DNA of 64,000 bases. Source: Saturnia japonica (Eukaryota > Arthropoda > Insecta > Lepidoptera > Saturniidae). Of the stretch, positions 1 to 11,074 are shown in pieces; positions within the stretch are counted from its first letter, which is position 1; every line of letters begins with the position of its first letter. Under the pieces are notes generated by a model, which saw nothing but the letters and a program-made list of their open reading frames with translations, made no database searches and was not told the DNA's origin. The translations under genes and the position numbers were made by a program. Location: contig CM065329.1 in NCBI GenBank assembly GCA_033032175.1, positions 9,492,985-9,556,984 of the forward strand. Reading direction: 5' to 3'.

Positions 1-125
1 ATGGAAAAACAGACGACGGGAGTGAATTCCACTCCTTTGCCGTTCGCGTAATGAACGACAACGCGTAACGCTTCGTGCGAATCGGGAGAATTTCCACAAC
101 ATAAGGATGGAAACTTCACGTCTAG

Positions 126-350
126 TAGTTCACTAATAAAGTAGGTAATAACTAGTAATTTGGCAGAATACGTGCTATTCAACTAGTGATTTATTTCTAC
201 GCAATTAGAGCTGAGTAAATCGCATATTAGTATTATCGACATCAATAAAAACAGAATATTATATTACACACTGAGGATCATGTTCCGTTATGTTTTTTTT
301 TTTTGATGAGCTAGTAATTTTTGTTAAACACATGTCATATACAGGGAGGA
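126..350 (+). repeat. Dispersed repeat, copy 1 (pairs with 47433-47657)
   Basis: This AT-rich stretch aligns by eye with 47433-47657 on the same strand. Shared landmarks in order are TTCACTAATA, CTAGTGATTT, AGTATTATCGACATC, ATATTATATT, and GCTAGTAATTTTTGTTAAA followed by ATGTCATATA. No terminal inverted repeats or coding potential were recognised, so the class is unknown. Bases 1-125 hold nothing I recognise. Confidence 0.6.
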
Positions 351-375
351 AAAGTATATGAAATCGCCAATCCCT

Positions 376-477
376 TCCACAGGCAACCAAGTTCGGTGAA
401 GCTGTAAAAGCCGCAGCGGCTTCAGGGCCACTAAGGATAACAGTGTAGTCAGTTCAAAAAAAAAAATCCACAGGCAA
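376..477 (+). mobile_element. 80-bp insertion of the Jockey LINE 3' end, with 11-bp target duplication
   Basis: Bases 387-466 match the extreme 3' UTR of the Jockey element at 26955-36288. They start CCAAGT, contain the small palindrome AGCCGCAGCGGCT, and end in a run of 11 A. The direct repeat TCCACAGGCAA lies at 376-386 and 467-477, as expected of target-primed reverse transcription of a very short 3' fragment. Bases 478-700 hold no recognised gene. Confidence 0.85.
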
Positions 478-700
478 GCGCCATATTGGAAAAAAGTGAC
501 TCGTCCAGGAGACTGCGAAATTGGCGGCCATTCAGTAATTTAATAATTTGTCAGTAATTTTGCACAGTACCTTTAAATAAAACTTACATCGATATATTCT
601 TTATGAATTGTCTTAACTGATAAATAAATAATTTAAACAAATTGGTATTTCATTATTTTGTAAATCTAAGCTAAAAATAGGGTAAGAGGATATTTGTTAG

Positions 701-1571
701 TGTTGGCGACAGAACAGTGTTTTTTCGTGTCTTAGGTTAAGGTATTTTGTGTTATTATTATATTGATGTGTCATATATTATGTATTACAATAAAATAGAT
801 TAATATTAACAATATTATAGAAAAATGTAAGCGAATACGCTACATTACAAGTTGCATGTGGTATGTTAAGAGATATATAAACGATTATGTATTGTGTGTC
901 ACATATGTGAAAATATAGCTAATATAGAACAGATTAACATATAAAGTAAGCCAATAGGTTAAGTATGTCAAAAGTTATAGAGATTTTACGAGCAGAAAAT
1001 AGTGATGTCGCCCGTAAATTACATTGTTTTTGGCTTATGTACGGAATGTATATGTAATGTATATTATAAGTGAATATGTAATGGATAGATAATTCAAAGA
1101 GGAACATTTTGATATATAACATGTGTACATAGGATGTATAATGAGAGAAATATAAAGAGTTTAACAGGGCAACCAAAGCGAAAAGTAAAGTTAAAACATG
1201 AAATAAACACGAAATAAAACGGGGCTCTCTTTACGGTCATTCCTCGAACCACTTAAGCTCGAAGAAGGGCCGTATTGGGCACGGTGCAATTCAACGAGTC
1301 TACTACGAGTAACTACAAGAAGAAAGCTTTGGTCGTCCTGCGAACAATCTACGGTCAAGATATCGAGTTTCATTGAAGACCCGGCACCTCAAGCGGTCGT
1401 GCATTATTGCACCCCCCGGACCCCCTCACCACCAACATCACGCCGCCCACTGGCATCCGTACGGTATCTACGAGACGGGCATCCGGCGCAACAAAACGCC
1501 CGTCCAAACCGGGGAAACGTCACACCCCCCCCCCCTCCCTCACGCAGAGGGGAAGTGACGCGTACCCAACA
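701..1571 (+). repeat. BEL-1 5' LTR
   Basis: This is an 871-bp direct repeat of 7141-8007, starting TGTTGGCGAC and ending CCCAACA. The first half is very AT-rich (U3-like). The last 200 bp are GC-rich with a C run near 1527. The short frames inside it recur in the 3' LTR and are not genes. Confidence 0.95.
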
Positions 1572-1573
1572 GT

Positions 1574-1591
1574 TGGTCCTTCGAGCCGGAT
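1574..1591 (+). other. BEL-1 primer-binding site, complementary to tRNA-Tyr
   Basis: Two bases after the 5' LTR the sequence TGGTCCTTCGAGCCGGAT begins. Its reverse complement ends CTCGAAGGACCA. From memory this matches the T-arm, acceptor stem and CCA end of eukaryotic tRNA-Tyr over 18 nt. Position and TGG start are canonical for a minus-strand primer site. A tRNA database comparison would confirm it. Confidence 0.8.
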
Positions 1592-1609
1592 CCTCGATAC
1601 CGTTACGGG

Positions 1610-4600
1610 ATGCCAGTCACCAGGAGCCAGAGGGGCTCTCCGAGGGAGCAGCCGCTTGAGGTTGCACCACAAGAGAGCAGCACAGAGACCACAGAAGTTA
1701 CTTCATACGAGACCACCGTCACCGGCACGACGCGGGAAACAGCTTCAAGGGAAGACCATGATGCACCAACGGTGAAGAAGAACCGTCCTGCATCCATCAG
1801 GTCTTCAAGAAGACGGAAGGAGCTGGAAGCCCGCGCCGAACTGGCCGATAAGGAGCTGCGAGAGGCACAAGCAGCCACGACAGCTGCCAGGCTGCGACTG
1901 GAACTCATCCAGGTGGACAACGAGGAAGAAGACTCAGTTATTGAAGAGCCAATAGACCGGGTGGACCAGGTCAGGGACTGGGTCCAGAAGGCTGCAGAGG
2001 GCGTCTCCAAGGAGGGACACGAGGGGGAGGCACCCAAGGAGGGGTGTATACGGACCCCCCCACCTTCCGCACGCGAACCCGATACTAAGGCCGATATGGA
2101 GAAGAGTCATCAGAGCCTTGCAAGAGTCCTCACTGAAGCATTAAGGGGAGTCCAGATCCAGAGCCAGGCACCGCAGCCAGACTACGTGCACCAACTACCA
2201 CTGTTCGATGGTGACACAAGAGAATGGATGGCCTTCAAAGCTGTATACGAAGACACCGCTCCGCTCTTCTCTGCCACACAGAACATGGCAAGATTAAGAA
2301 GAGCATTGAAGGGAGAAGCAAGAGAGGGAGTTCGCAGCCAACTGTACTCCGAGAGCACACCGGAGGAAGTGATGGAAGCCCTGAAGCGGAGTTATGGAAG
2401 AGCGGATGCACTGGTTCTGGCAGAACTGGACAGGATAAAGAAACTGCCACCGATCAGTGACAACGCCTATGACGTATGCTTGCTAGCAGGCAACGTCAAC
2501 AACACCGTGGCGGCAATACGAGGACTGCGAAAACCACAATACCTGCAATCTCCAGAAATACTGAGGAGCATCGTCGACAAGATGACAGCAATATTGAAGT
2601 ACCGCTGGTACGACCACGTAGCGGACAAGGCCGAAGGGGATCCTGACCTCAACATGATGGCGGTATTCCTAAACAGGATGGCGGATCGCTGTGGACCACA
2701 CGCGATACCAGACACCACAACAAGGAGGCAGATACCAAAGCGACAAGCTGCGCACACTACAACCGAACACGTGGACCAAGAGAGGCCAAATAGAGAAAAG
2801 CGGGGGATTGAAAGAGAAGGAAGAGACAAAGCAGCATGCCCACATTGCCACGAGGAACATTACCTGCGGGAGTGTCCAAAGTTCCGTCAAGCACCTGTGA
2901 AGAAACGATGGAGTATCGCGAAGGAATCGCGACTATGCTACAAGTGCCTGAGCGGAAGGCATAGGAAAGAGACCTGCCGTCAACCTTCATGTACAACCTG
3001 CAAACGATGGCATCACAACTTGCTTCATGAGGACAGAGAAGAGTCCAAGCAAGAAGATGGAAAAGAAGTAGCCAACAACGTGAGGCTACCAGTGAACTGC
3101 ACCAGGTCTTCAAGAGCCTACTTGAAGATGCTTCCCGTCGAGATCTACGGACCAGCAGGAGCAGCTGAAGTCCTGGCACTGCTGGATGAGGGGTCAACAG
3201 TCACACTCCTGGACTCGACGGTGGCAGAACAGGTTGGCCTCAAAGGACCTAAGGAGACGCTTCATTTGGAGACTGTGGGTGGAAAATCCATGGTAAGCAA
3301 GGATTCAATGAAGCTCAACATGCAGATAAGGTCACTACACCAGTCCAAAAAGCGAACAGTCACCGGGGTGCGCACCATTGACGACATGCATCTGACTCCT
3401 CAAAGACTGGAGAGGAGCACCATAGAGAACTGCGCACACCTAAGGAAGCTGGTGAATCAGCTGCACCACGAAGAGGGTTCTCCCAAATTGTTAATAGGGC
3501 AAGACAATTGGGAGCTCATTATCTCAAGAGGAACGCGGAAAGGAAAGAAGAACCAACCAGTAGCATCCTTCACACAACTTGGATGGGTGCTGCATGGGTT
3601 CGATGGAGGCGCATCAAAACCAGTCAACTTCACCACATGCGCACACGTATCAGCACGTGAAGAAGCATTGGAGAAGTTGATGAAGGACCATTTCGCGGTA
3701 GAATCATTGGGGGTTCTACCTAAGAGGCCAAGCACAGAACAGGACCAGAGAGCAATGGACATATTGGAGAGAACCTGTCAACGCTTGGAAGATGGACGCT
3801 TCGAAGTCGGGCTTCTGTGGAGAAATGATGTTGAGGAGTTGCCAGACAACTTCAAAGCCGCAGAAGTAAGACTGAAAGGGATCATGAAGAAGCTACAGAA
3901 AGATCCGGAACTGAAGATAGAATACGAGAACCAAATGGAGAACCTATTGAAGAGTGGATACGCTGAAGAAGCCGAAGGAGAGTCCACTTCAAGGAGGAAG
4001 TGGTACTTGCCACATTTTGCCGTCACGCATCCTACCAAGAAGAAGAAACGCCTGGTGTTCGACGCTGCTGCCAAGTCAGGAGGGAAGAGTCTGAACGACC
4101 TGCTCTTACCCGGCCCGGACCTGCTGCAGTCGCTCTTTGGTGTCCTGCTGCGCTTCCGCCAGAAACCGATCGCAGTGGTAGCAGACATCAAAGAGATGTT
4201 TCTTCAAATACGGATACGAGAAGAGGACCGTGACAGCTTAAGGTTCTTATGGAAGGGGAATCAAGCAGAAGGACCCATCAAGGAATACAGAATGACATCA
4301 GTCATATTTGGGGCCGCCTGCTCTCCTAGTGCTGCAATCTTCGTGAAGAACAAGAATGCCGCCGAATATCAAGATCAGTTCCCGGAAGCTGCTAGTGCAA
4401 TAGAACATAATCATTATATGGACGACTACTTACAGAGTTTCGACACAGAAGAGGAGGCAATCAGAGTAGCTAGTGATGTGGACACCATCCACCGGAAAGC
4501 CAAGTTTGAATTGAGAGGATGGGCATCCAACAATCACACTGTGATAAGAAGCCTCACCAAAGAGACCGGGCAGCAAGAGATCAGCATCGGACCAAGTGAA

Positions 4601-7108
4601 GAGAAGACCCTGGGCTTGCTATGGTGCACGGGAGATGATGAACTGGGTTTCAGAACGTGCCTTCGCAAACTCAAAGAGGACGTCGCGATAAGAAGAGGAC
4701 CTACCAAGAGAGAAGTAACGAGTGCGGTCATGGCCACCTTCGATCCTATGGGAGTGGCATCACCGGTTCTCATACAAGGGAAGGTACTCATACAGAACAT
4801 ATGGAGAAGCGGCGTCGATTGGGATGAAGAAATCACTCCGAAAGATCAAGAAGCCTGGAAAGAATACCTCACCAGCGTACAGATCCTGGAAGGTCTACGT
4901 ATCCCGAGATGCTTCACGGACTCGAGCGACGAGGGGGAGCTGCACGCGTTCACCGACGCCAGCGAGACAGCCTACGCTTGCGCAGTATACTACAGAGCGA
5001 GCAAAGGACAAGGAGGCTATCAAGTCGCACTACTAGCAGCCAAGGCAAGAGTGACTCCCCTCAAGCCAGTATCCATCCCGCGGCTAGAGTTGCAAGCTGC
5101 GCTATTAGGCACTCGGATGACACGAGCGGTGGAAGAAGAACTGGATCTGAAGATTAAGAGACGAGTCTACTGGACTGATTCAAGCACAGTCCTTTCGTGG
5201 ATAAGATCAGATCCAAGGACGTTCAAACCGTTCGTGGCACATCGACTCGCGGAAATAGAGGACCTCTCAAAACCTCAAGAGTGGCGTTGGGTACCGACCA
5301 GTCAGAACCCAGCGGACGACGCAACAAGAGGGGTGCCGCGAGACTTCGGACAGAACCACCGTTGGTTTAATGGACCCGCGTTCCTGAGCCAAGAAGAGAC
5401 CAGCTGGCCTGAACCTCGTTCATTCAAGTCGAAACCAACGGGAGAAGAGAAAGAGAAGCACACTGTTGCCACCGCAAGGATCTCAAAGGATCAGCCGCCT
5501 ACACCAGAACCTGAACGATTCTCGAGCTGGACGAGGCTATGGAGAGCGACGGCAAGGGTGCTTCAATTTATTGACCTGTGTCGCAAGCGAAAGGAGCACA
5601 CTCTTGTTTCCCGTAAGATGGAAAAGAAGGACCCGACTTGGAGAAGAGCAAAGAAAAGGAAACTCAAGAACGTGACGAAGGCAGCAACACCAAAAGAAGC
5701 AAAGAAGTTCCTAATTCTGGATAAGGCTCACTTGGAAAAAGCGGAGAAACTGTTGCTGATGAGAAGTCAAGAAGAGAGTTTCGGGAAACCTACGGCATCA
5801 AGAGACTCCGATGGACACAACAAATTGAAGAAGCTTGACATCATCAAAGAAGATGGACTGTTACGAGTCAAAGGAAGGATCGACGCGGCTACGTTTATGG
5901 AAAGAGCATATCGACGACCCGTAGTCTTGGATGGCAAGAACAAGATCACGAGGTTGCTCATACGACATTACCACGTAGCGTTCAACCACGGGAACCATGC
6001 AACCGTGATGAACGAGATAAGACAACGCTACTGGGTTTTGGGGCTGCGATCGACAGTACGGACGGTGGCATACCAGTGTCAATGGTGCAAAGTATACAGA
6101 AGCGCACCATCTAGACCACCCACCGGAAACTTACCAAAAGAGCGGTTACGATTCGGCGAGCCGCCATTCACCTGCACCGCTGTGGACTACTTTGGGCCAA
6201 TGACGATCGCGATAGGACGGCGACACGAGAAAAGATGGGGAGCGCTGTTTACGTGTCTCACCACGAGGGCAGTACACATAGAGTTGGCGGCGTCTCTATC
6301 GACGGATTCGATGATACTGGCACTTCGACGCATGGTTGCTAGGCGAGGAACACCTAGCACAATATACAGCGACAACGGAACCAACTTCGTCGGAGCCAGT
6401 AAAGAGCTAGAAGAAGCAGTCAGGGGCTTGCAGAAGGAAGATCTCACCACCGCAGCAGAGAAGATGGGCATCCGGTGGAAATTCATACCACCTGGGGCTC
6501 CAAATATGGGAGGTGCGTGGGAACGCCTAGTCCGTTCCATCAAAACGGCACTAGCGGCGACATTAAAGGAAAGGTGTCCGCAAGAAGAGACCTTACACAC
6601 TCTTCTTTTGGAAGCGGAACATATGGTAAACGCAAGACCGCTCGTCACCACGGAGGAAAATGAAGGTGAAGAAGCCCTGACTCCCAATCACTTCCTTATT
6701 GGGAGGTCCTGCGGGTCTCCACGGATTGGAACCTTCACAGATGAAGACCTCATCGGGCGACGGACCTGGAAGGTGGCGCAGCGCATGGCCGACCATTTCT
6801 GGAGCAGGTGGCTAAAAGAATACCTACCCACTCTGCTTACCAGGAAGGTCGATGGACGAAACACAAAGGACCTGCAGTGCGGAGACACTGTCCTAATAAT
6901 TGACTCCACACTGCCACGAAACACATGGCCCCGGGGCGTCATTACTCAAACGCACCCTGGACCAGATGGCCGCATCCGAGTGATAGAGGTGCGCACCGCC
7001 GGCGGAACACTGAAGAGGCCGAGCTCCAAAGTAGTGCTGCTGGTTCCTGCAACGAGCTACGAGCAACAGAACGACGGATCCAGGCAGACTACGACAGCGT
7101 CGCCATGA
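1610..7108 (+). CDS. BEL/Pao Gag-Pol polyprotein
   Basis: The frame encodes 1832 aa with no stop or frameshift. Gag has an N-terminal MPVTRSQ start, a coiled-coil region near residues 65-105 and a DUF1759-like core. Zinc knuckles start near residue 410 (CPHC..H....C, then CYKC....H....C). The aspartic protease motif LLDEGSTVTLLD is near residue 525. RT follows with LVFDAAAKSGGKS and YMDDY near 937. RNase H carries HAFTDASETAY near 1113. Integrase has an H-H-C-C region, VDYFGP near 1525, SDNGTNFVG near 1587 and GGAWERL near 1633, then a DUF5641-like tail. The product is cleaved to build virus-like particles, copy the RNA and integrate cDNA. The ATG lies 38 bp after the LTR, just past the primer site; a related MVVTRSQ start occurs in the BEL copy near 57.5 kb. 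Confidence 0.96.
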   Translation: MPVTRSQRGSPREQPLEVAPQESSTETTEVTSYETTVTGTTRETASREDHDAPTVKKNRPASIRSSRRRKELEARAELADKELREAQAATTAARLRLELIQVDNEEEDSVIEEPIDRVDQVRDWVQKAAEGVSKEGHEGEAPKEGCIRTPPPSAREPDTKADMEKSHQSLARVLTEALRGVQIQSQAPQPDYVHQLPLFDGDTREWMAFKAVYEDTAPLFSATQNMARLRRALKGEAREGVRSQLYSESTPEEVMEALKRSYGRADALVLAELDRIKKLPPISDNAYDVCLLAGNVNNTVAAIRGLRKPQYLQSPEILRSIVDKMTAILKYRWYDHVADKAEGDPDLNMMAVFLNRMADRCGPHAIPDTTTRRQIPKRQAAHTTTEHVDQERPNREKRGIEREGRDKAACPHCHEEHYLRECPKFRQAPVKKRWSIAKESRLCYKCLSGRHRKETCRQPSCTTCKRWHHNLLHEDREESKQEDGKEVANNVRLPVNCTRSSRAYLKMLPVEIYGPAGAAEVLALLDEGSTVTLLDSTVAEQVGLKGPKETLHLETVGGKSMVSKDSMKLNMQIRSLHQSKKRTVTGVRTIDDMHLTPQRLERSTIENCAHLRKLVNQLHHEEGSPKLLIGQDNWELIISRGTRKGKKNQPVASFTQLGWVLHGFDGGASKPVNFTTCAHVSAREEALEKLMKDHFAVESLGVLPKRPSTEQDQRAMDILERTCQRLEDGRFEVGLLWRNDVEELPDNFKAAEVRLKGIMKKLQKDPELKIEYENQMENLLKSGYAEEAEGESTSRRKWYLPHFAVTHPTKKKKRLVFDAAAKSGGKSLNDLLLPGPDLLQSLFGVLLRFRQKPIAVVADIKEMFLQIRIREEDRDSLRFLWKGNQAEGPIKEYRMTSVIFGAACSPSAAIFVKNKNAAEYQDQFPEAASAIEHNHYMDDYLQSFDTEEEAIRVASDVDTIHRKAKFELRGWASNNHTVIRSLTKETGQQEISIGPSEEKTLGLLWCTGDDELGFRTCLRKLKEDVAIRRGPTKREVTSAVMATFDPMGVASPVLIQGKVLIQNIWRSGVDWDEEITPKDQEAWKEYLTSVQILEGLRIPRCFTDSSDEGELHAFTDASETAYACAVYYRASKGQGGYQVALLAAKARVTPLKPVSIPRLELQAALLGTRMTRAVEEELDLKIKRRVYWTDSSTVLSWIRSDPRTFKPFVAHRLAEIEDLSKPQEWRWVPTSQNPADDATRGVPRDFGQNHRWFNGPAFLSQEETSWPEPRSFKSKPTGEEKEKHTVATARISKDQPPTPEPERFSSWTRLWRATARVLQFIDLCRKRKEHTLVSRKMEKKDPTWRRAKKRKLKNVTKAATPKEAKKFLILDKAHLEKAEKLLLMRSQEESFGKPTASRDSDGHNKLKKLDIIKEDGLLRVKGRIDAATFMERAYRRPVVLDGKNKITRLLIRHYHVAFNHGNHATVMNEIRQRYWVLGLRSTVRTVAYQCQWCKVYRSAPSRPPTGNLPKERLRFGEPPFTCTAVDYFGPMTIAIGRRHEKRWGALFTCLTTRAVHIELAASLSTDSMILALRRMVARRGTPSTIYSDNGTNFVGASKELEEAVRGLQKEDLTTAAEKMGIRWKFIPPGAPNMGGAWERLVRSIKTALAATLKERCPQEETLHTLLLEAEHMVNARPLVTTEENEGEEALTPNHFLIGRSCGSPRIGTFTDEDLIGRRTWKVAQRMADHFWSRWLKEYLPTLLTRKVDGRNTKDLQCGDTVLIIDSTLPRNTWPRGVITQTHPGPDGRIRVIEVRTAGGTLKRPSSKVVLLVPATSYEQQNDGSRQTTTASP

Positions 7109-7127
7109 CATGAGATTGGTGCTGCGC

Positions 7128-7140
7128 ACGAGGGGGAGGA
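7128..7140 (+). other. BEL-1 polypurine tract
   Basis: The purine-rich run GAGGGGGAGGA directly abuts the 3' LTR start at 7141, the canonical place for plus-strand DNA priming. It lies shortly after the gag-pol stop. Confidence 0.85.
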
Positions 7141-8007
7141 TGTTGGCGACAGAACAGTGTTTTTTCGTGTCTTAGGTTAAGGTATTTTGTGTTATTATTA
7201 TATTGATGTGTCATATATTATGTATTACAATAAAATAGATTAATATTAACAATATTATAGAAAAATGTAAGCGAATACGCTACATTACAAGTTGCATGTG
7301 GTATGTTAAGAGATATATAAACGATTATGTATTGTGTGTCACATATGTGAAAATATAGCTAATATAGAACAGATTAACATATAAAGTAAGCCAATAGGTT
7401 AAGTATGTCAAAAGTTATAGAGATTTTACGAGCAGAAAATAGTGATGTCGCCCGTAAATTACATTGTTTTTGGCTTATGTACGGAATGTATATGTAATGT
7501 ATATTATAAGTGAATATGTAATGGATAGATAATTCAAAGAGGAACATTATGATATATAACATGTGTACATAGGATGTATAATGAGAGAAATATAAAGAGT
7601 TTAACAGGGCAACCAAAGCGAAAAGTAAAGTTAAACATGAAATAAACACGAAATAAGACGGGGCTCTCTTTACGGTCATTCCTCGAACCACTTAAGCTCG
7701 AAGAAGGGCCGTATTGGGCACGGTGCAATTCAACGAGTCTACTACGAGTAACTACAAGAAGAAAGCTTTGGTCGTCCTGCGAACAATCTACGGTCAAGAT
7801 ATCGAGTTTCATTGAAGACCCGGCACCTCAAGCGGTCGTGCATTATTGCACCCCCCGGACCCCCTCACCACCAACATCACGCCGCCCACTGGCATCCGTA
7901 CGGTATCTACGAGACGGGCATCCGGCGCAACAAAACGCCCGTCCAAACCGGGGAAACGTCACACCCCCCCCTCCCTCACGCAGAGGGGAAGTGACGCGTA
8001 CCCAACA
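7141..8007 (+). repeat. BEL-1 3' LTR
   Basis: This 867-bp copy of the 5' LTR is 4 bp shorter because of one missing A (near 7636) and three missing C (near 7965). Substitutions were seen only near 7549 (T to A) and 7657 (A to G). The copy of the target duplication, GTTAG, follows at 8008-8012. Confidence 0.95.
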
Positions 8008-8673
8008 GTTAGGCTTGCATACAAACACTCCAAAAATTAAAAAAAAACTAACAATGAATGTCACAATTTTTTATTTTAATAACATTAGCGATCATATAAT
8101 TTTAATATATAATAAAATAAACACGCCTCTACTCCACACAAATTTTTTACAGCATACGCTTCACAAAAGATAACTAAAATTCACGATCCATGCTCTGACT
8201 ATAAAAACATACTCATGTTTCAAGTAAATTTTTGAGAACACTTCCACTGAAAGACTAATGTTGAAAACTAAAGATCGTACTCAGTCTTAAGTTCCGAAAT
8301 TGAAATTTATAGCCGCAAGCTTAGCATTAGTTCAGCTCTGACTGAGTAAAGTTCAATTCATCGAATTTGACGATTTACGGAAGACTTTGACTTTGACAAT
8401 CAAAAAAAATAGTATAGCATAATAGTGACCTAACACTGATTTTATACACATTTTAAATTATCTGTATTGCTTGATTCTTATTGGCTATACTATATAGAAA
8501 TTACTGTTTTTATTACGTTTTTGTTAAATTTAATCTTTTTATTTTATAAACAAATAATCTGTCATTTTTAGTTTAAAGCAAGCTGAATATTATACAATTA
8601 CACAATTAAAATTCTATTTTAAATATCTTTTTCATTTTCTATATAATTCGAAATTTATTTATATACATATTTG

Positions 8674-9852
8674 TGTTAGCGACGCGTAGGCCTAAGCGTG
8701 ATGATAAAAATCATAATTGTAAATATAAGTTGTAGGGACTAATAATTTATATACACAATCATCGATTTAATGTTTTGAATATAATATTACAGCTATTAAA
8801 AATGCTTATAATACCATAGAAATAGTCTCTTAAAATATTGAACTTATGTCTCGTCAATAATCTGTGTTTTATAGAAGTTATGTGTAATATTTAATGTTGT
8901 ATAGGATAATTAGCCTGATATGTATGTTTTATAAGGTTTATAACGTTCAATAGTACGTACATACCGTGTTTTTAGGCCGTTTATGGTTGTAATGTTCATT
9001 GCTTTATATTTACGATGTTTATCAATCTTTAGTGTTGCAATTAGTGTTTTTATATAGGTATTTATGTCCACAATAACATAAGACAGATTTTATAGTGATT
9101 CGATAAGAATATTAAAAGATATTAACGATTTATTAGACATTGTGTAGGAATAATAATAATAACATAGACAGGGACATCAATAGTGCAGCCGCAACGCGTC
9201 ACCGCGGTTAGCGGGCCATGACCATATTTGGTAATGCTAGAGCAGTAAAGATATAGATGCTATCGCTCCGTCCCGCTCCAACGGTGAGATAAAAGTCTAG
9301 CCGTCGGGGCCTACCGGCACAGACAGGTGCCACAAACTGAAGACTCAAGAATCAAGACTCAAGACTGGAAGAAACAGTACTAAGAAGACAGTACTAAGAA
9401 AATAGTACTAAGAAAATTATTGTATATTGAGAAGAGTTTTGTATCTTGAGAAGAATACAGCGAAATTTTATTGTGGTATCTGTGTGTCATTGTGTCTTCA
9501 AGTGTTCAACCCGCCAGCGACCCAGTCTTCTCCGCTCCCGTGCTACGTCAGCGCCACGCCTACAAGAAGGCACCTCACTGCGTGTGTACCTTAATGTTTC
9601 GCCTTCTTCACGCCTAGTAGTTTCGGGTGTGAGCAGGGTCGGTCACACGTAGTGAGAGGGGCTCGCACGCACTGGTTTCCAGACAGCTGGTTACCGTAGC
9701 GTGTATTCCGCCGTCGGTAATACAGAGTTCGAGGGAATCGTTTCCGTCGCGTTTGCGCTCTCGGTGCGCGGTCCCGCTCTGTATTGTTGACGTAGCACAT
9801 TTGTAACGGGCAGACGCACGCCCATTTTAATTTGAGTTGAATAAATTTAACA
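8674..9852 (+). mobile_element. Possible solo LTR of a BEL-like element
   Basis: The segment starts TGTTAGCGAC, close to the BEL-1 start TGTTGGCGAC, and ends TTTAACA. Like BEL-1 it has an AT-rich first half, a GC-rich second half and an AATAAA (9840-9845) near its end. The flanking five bases do not form a clear target duplication, so the borders are tentative. Short open frames here show no recognisable domain. The neighbouring 8013-8673 and 9853-11070 are AT-rich and contain nothing I recognise. Confidence 0.3.
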
Positions 9853-11074
9853 GTCCGGGTGTGGTATCGAAACGTTAATTATTGAAAGTTACCAGTCACT
9901 CCCAAAACGACTATAAATTCAAAAGCTAAGATTGCGCCGAGTAAATTCTCAGCCAAGTTTGAGCTAAGCTGAGGATGAGCTAAGACTGAGTACGCTCTAT
10001 AGATTTTGACCTTAGTGACAAGGGTTTATTTTAAGTTGGGTTCATAAATAATGTCTCACGTGAGAATTTAGCTAAGAAAAGTTTAGTCTTTTATTTACAA
10101 AAAAAAAAAAAAAAAACTTTAAATTTAAAATCTATACGAAAACTGGTATGAACAAACTTTAGCAGTTTAGAGTAAGTTCTATCCATTATAATATGAATCA
10201 AACTTAACATTTTCAATTTAGATTAAATTTACTAACAAAATTGCAAAAGAATATGGTTAGTTATCTTACAAGAACATTTCACAAATCAACGCCAAACGTT
10301 GACGTTAGGTGTGCGAAAGGCACGCGTTTACCTTACCTACCTACACCGGCTAGCGAAGTACGACATAGTATGTCTTTTACGAGAAATATATTGCTCTTAC
10401 TTTTTACAAATATGTTTTATTATTTTAATATATTCAGATGCGAACAAAACAAAAGTATACAGATAATTCATTACTTATATAGTAACAAAAATAATATGTT
10501 ACCTCAAATTATATGTGTCACAGATTAACAATAAATGAAAAAATGCCAGTACAAAAACTAAAAAATAATTATAATGTTACATTATTTTTTTAATCTACGT
10601 AAATTTCAATAAAATATATCTATGCGTGGAAAGAGCTTATTATATCTAGTAGTCATTATCAACTAATTTACATAAGTTAAATACAACAGGTTTTCAATAA
10701 TCAAACAAACCACCTTATGGTACGTGGGCCATATGAGGATACAACACCTTGGTGCTCGGAAGTATATGCAATTAGTGTAAAACAATGAAATAATATGAAT
10801 TTATAATGAATCACAATAATTCAATTATTGAGTAATTGATCAATTACAATAACGGACAATTTCAAAAAACCTATTGAAATTGTGTATAAAACTAATTTAT
10901 TCATACAAATTTATAATATGTTAGACATATTTTAAGATAATTTTTTATTATAATATAATTAATAAACTGTCTCTTAAATATTTCTGAAGTACTACATCTT
11001 ATCGATAGATGGCGACATGGATTGTCGGAAGTAATAACGAACGCACCCAGATATACGAATACCAGCCAACTAAC

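Larger units (their letters stand above)
701..8007 (+). mobile_element. Complete BEL/Pao LTR retrotransposon (BEL-1)
   Basis: This is a 7.3-kb LTR retrotransposon flanked by the 5-bp direct repeat GTTAG (696-700 and 8008-8012). Both LTRs start TGTTGG and end CCAACA. Between them lie a primer-binding site, one uninterrupted gag-pol frame and a purine-rich tract. The LTRs differ by eye at only two substitutions plus two homopolymer-length changes, so the insertion is recent. DUF1759-like Gag, an A17-type protease, RT with YMDD, RNase H and an integrase with a C-terminal DUF5641-like part place it in BEL/Pao. No damage was seen that would stop it being autonomous. Confidence 0.96.

Noticed and set aside
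1373..1775. Short open frames in the BEL-1 LTRs (also 7812-8173)
   Set aside because: They lie in non-coding LTR sequence, overlap each other in all frames and recur in the second LTR.
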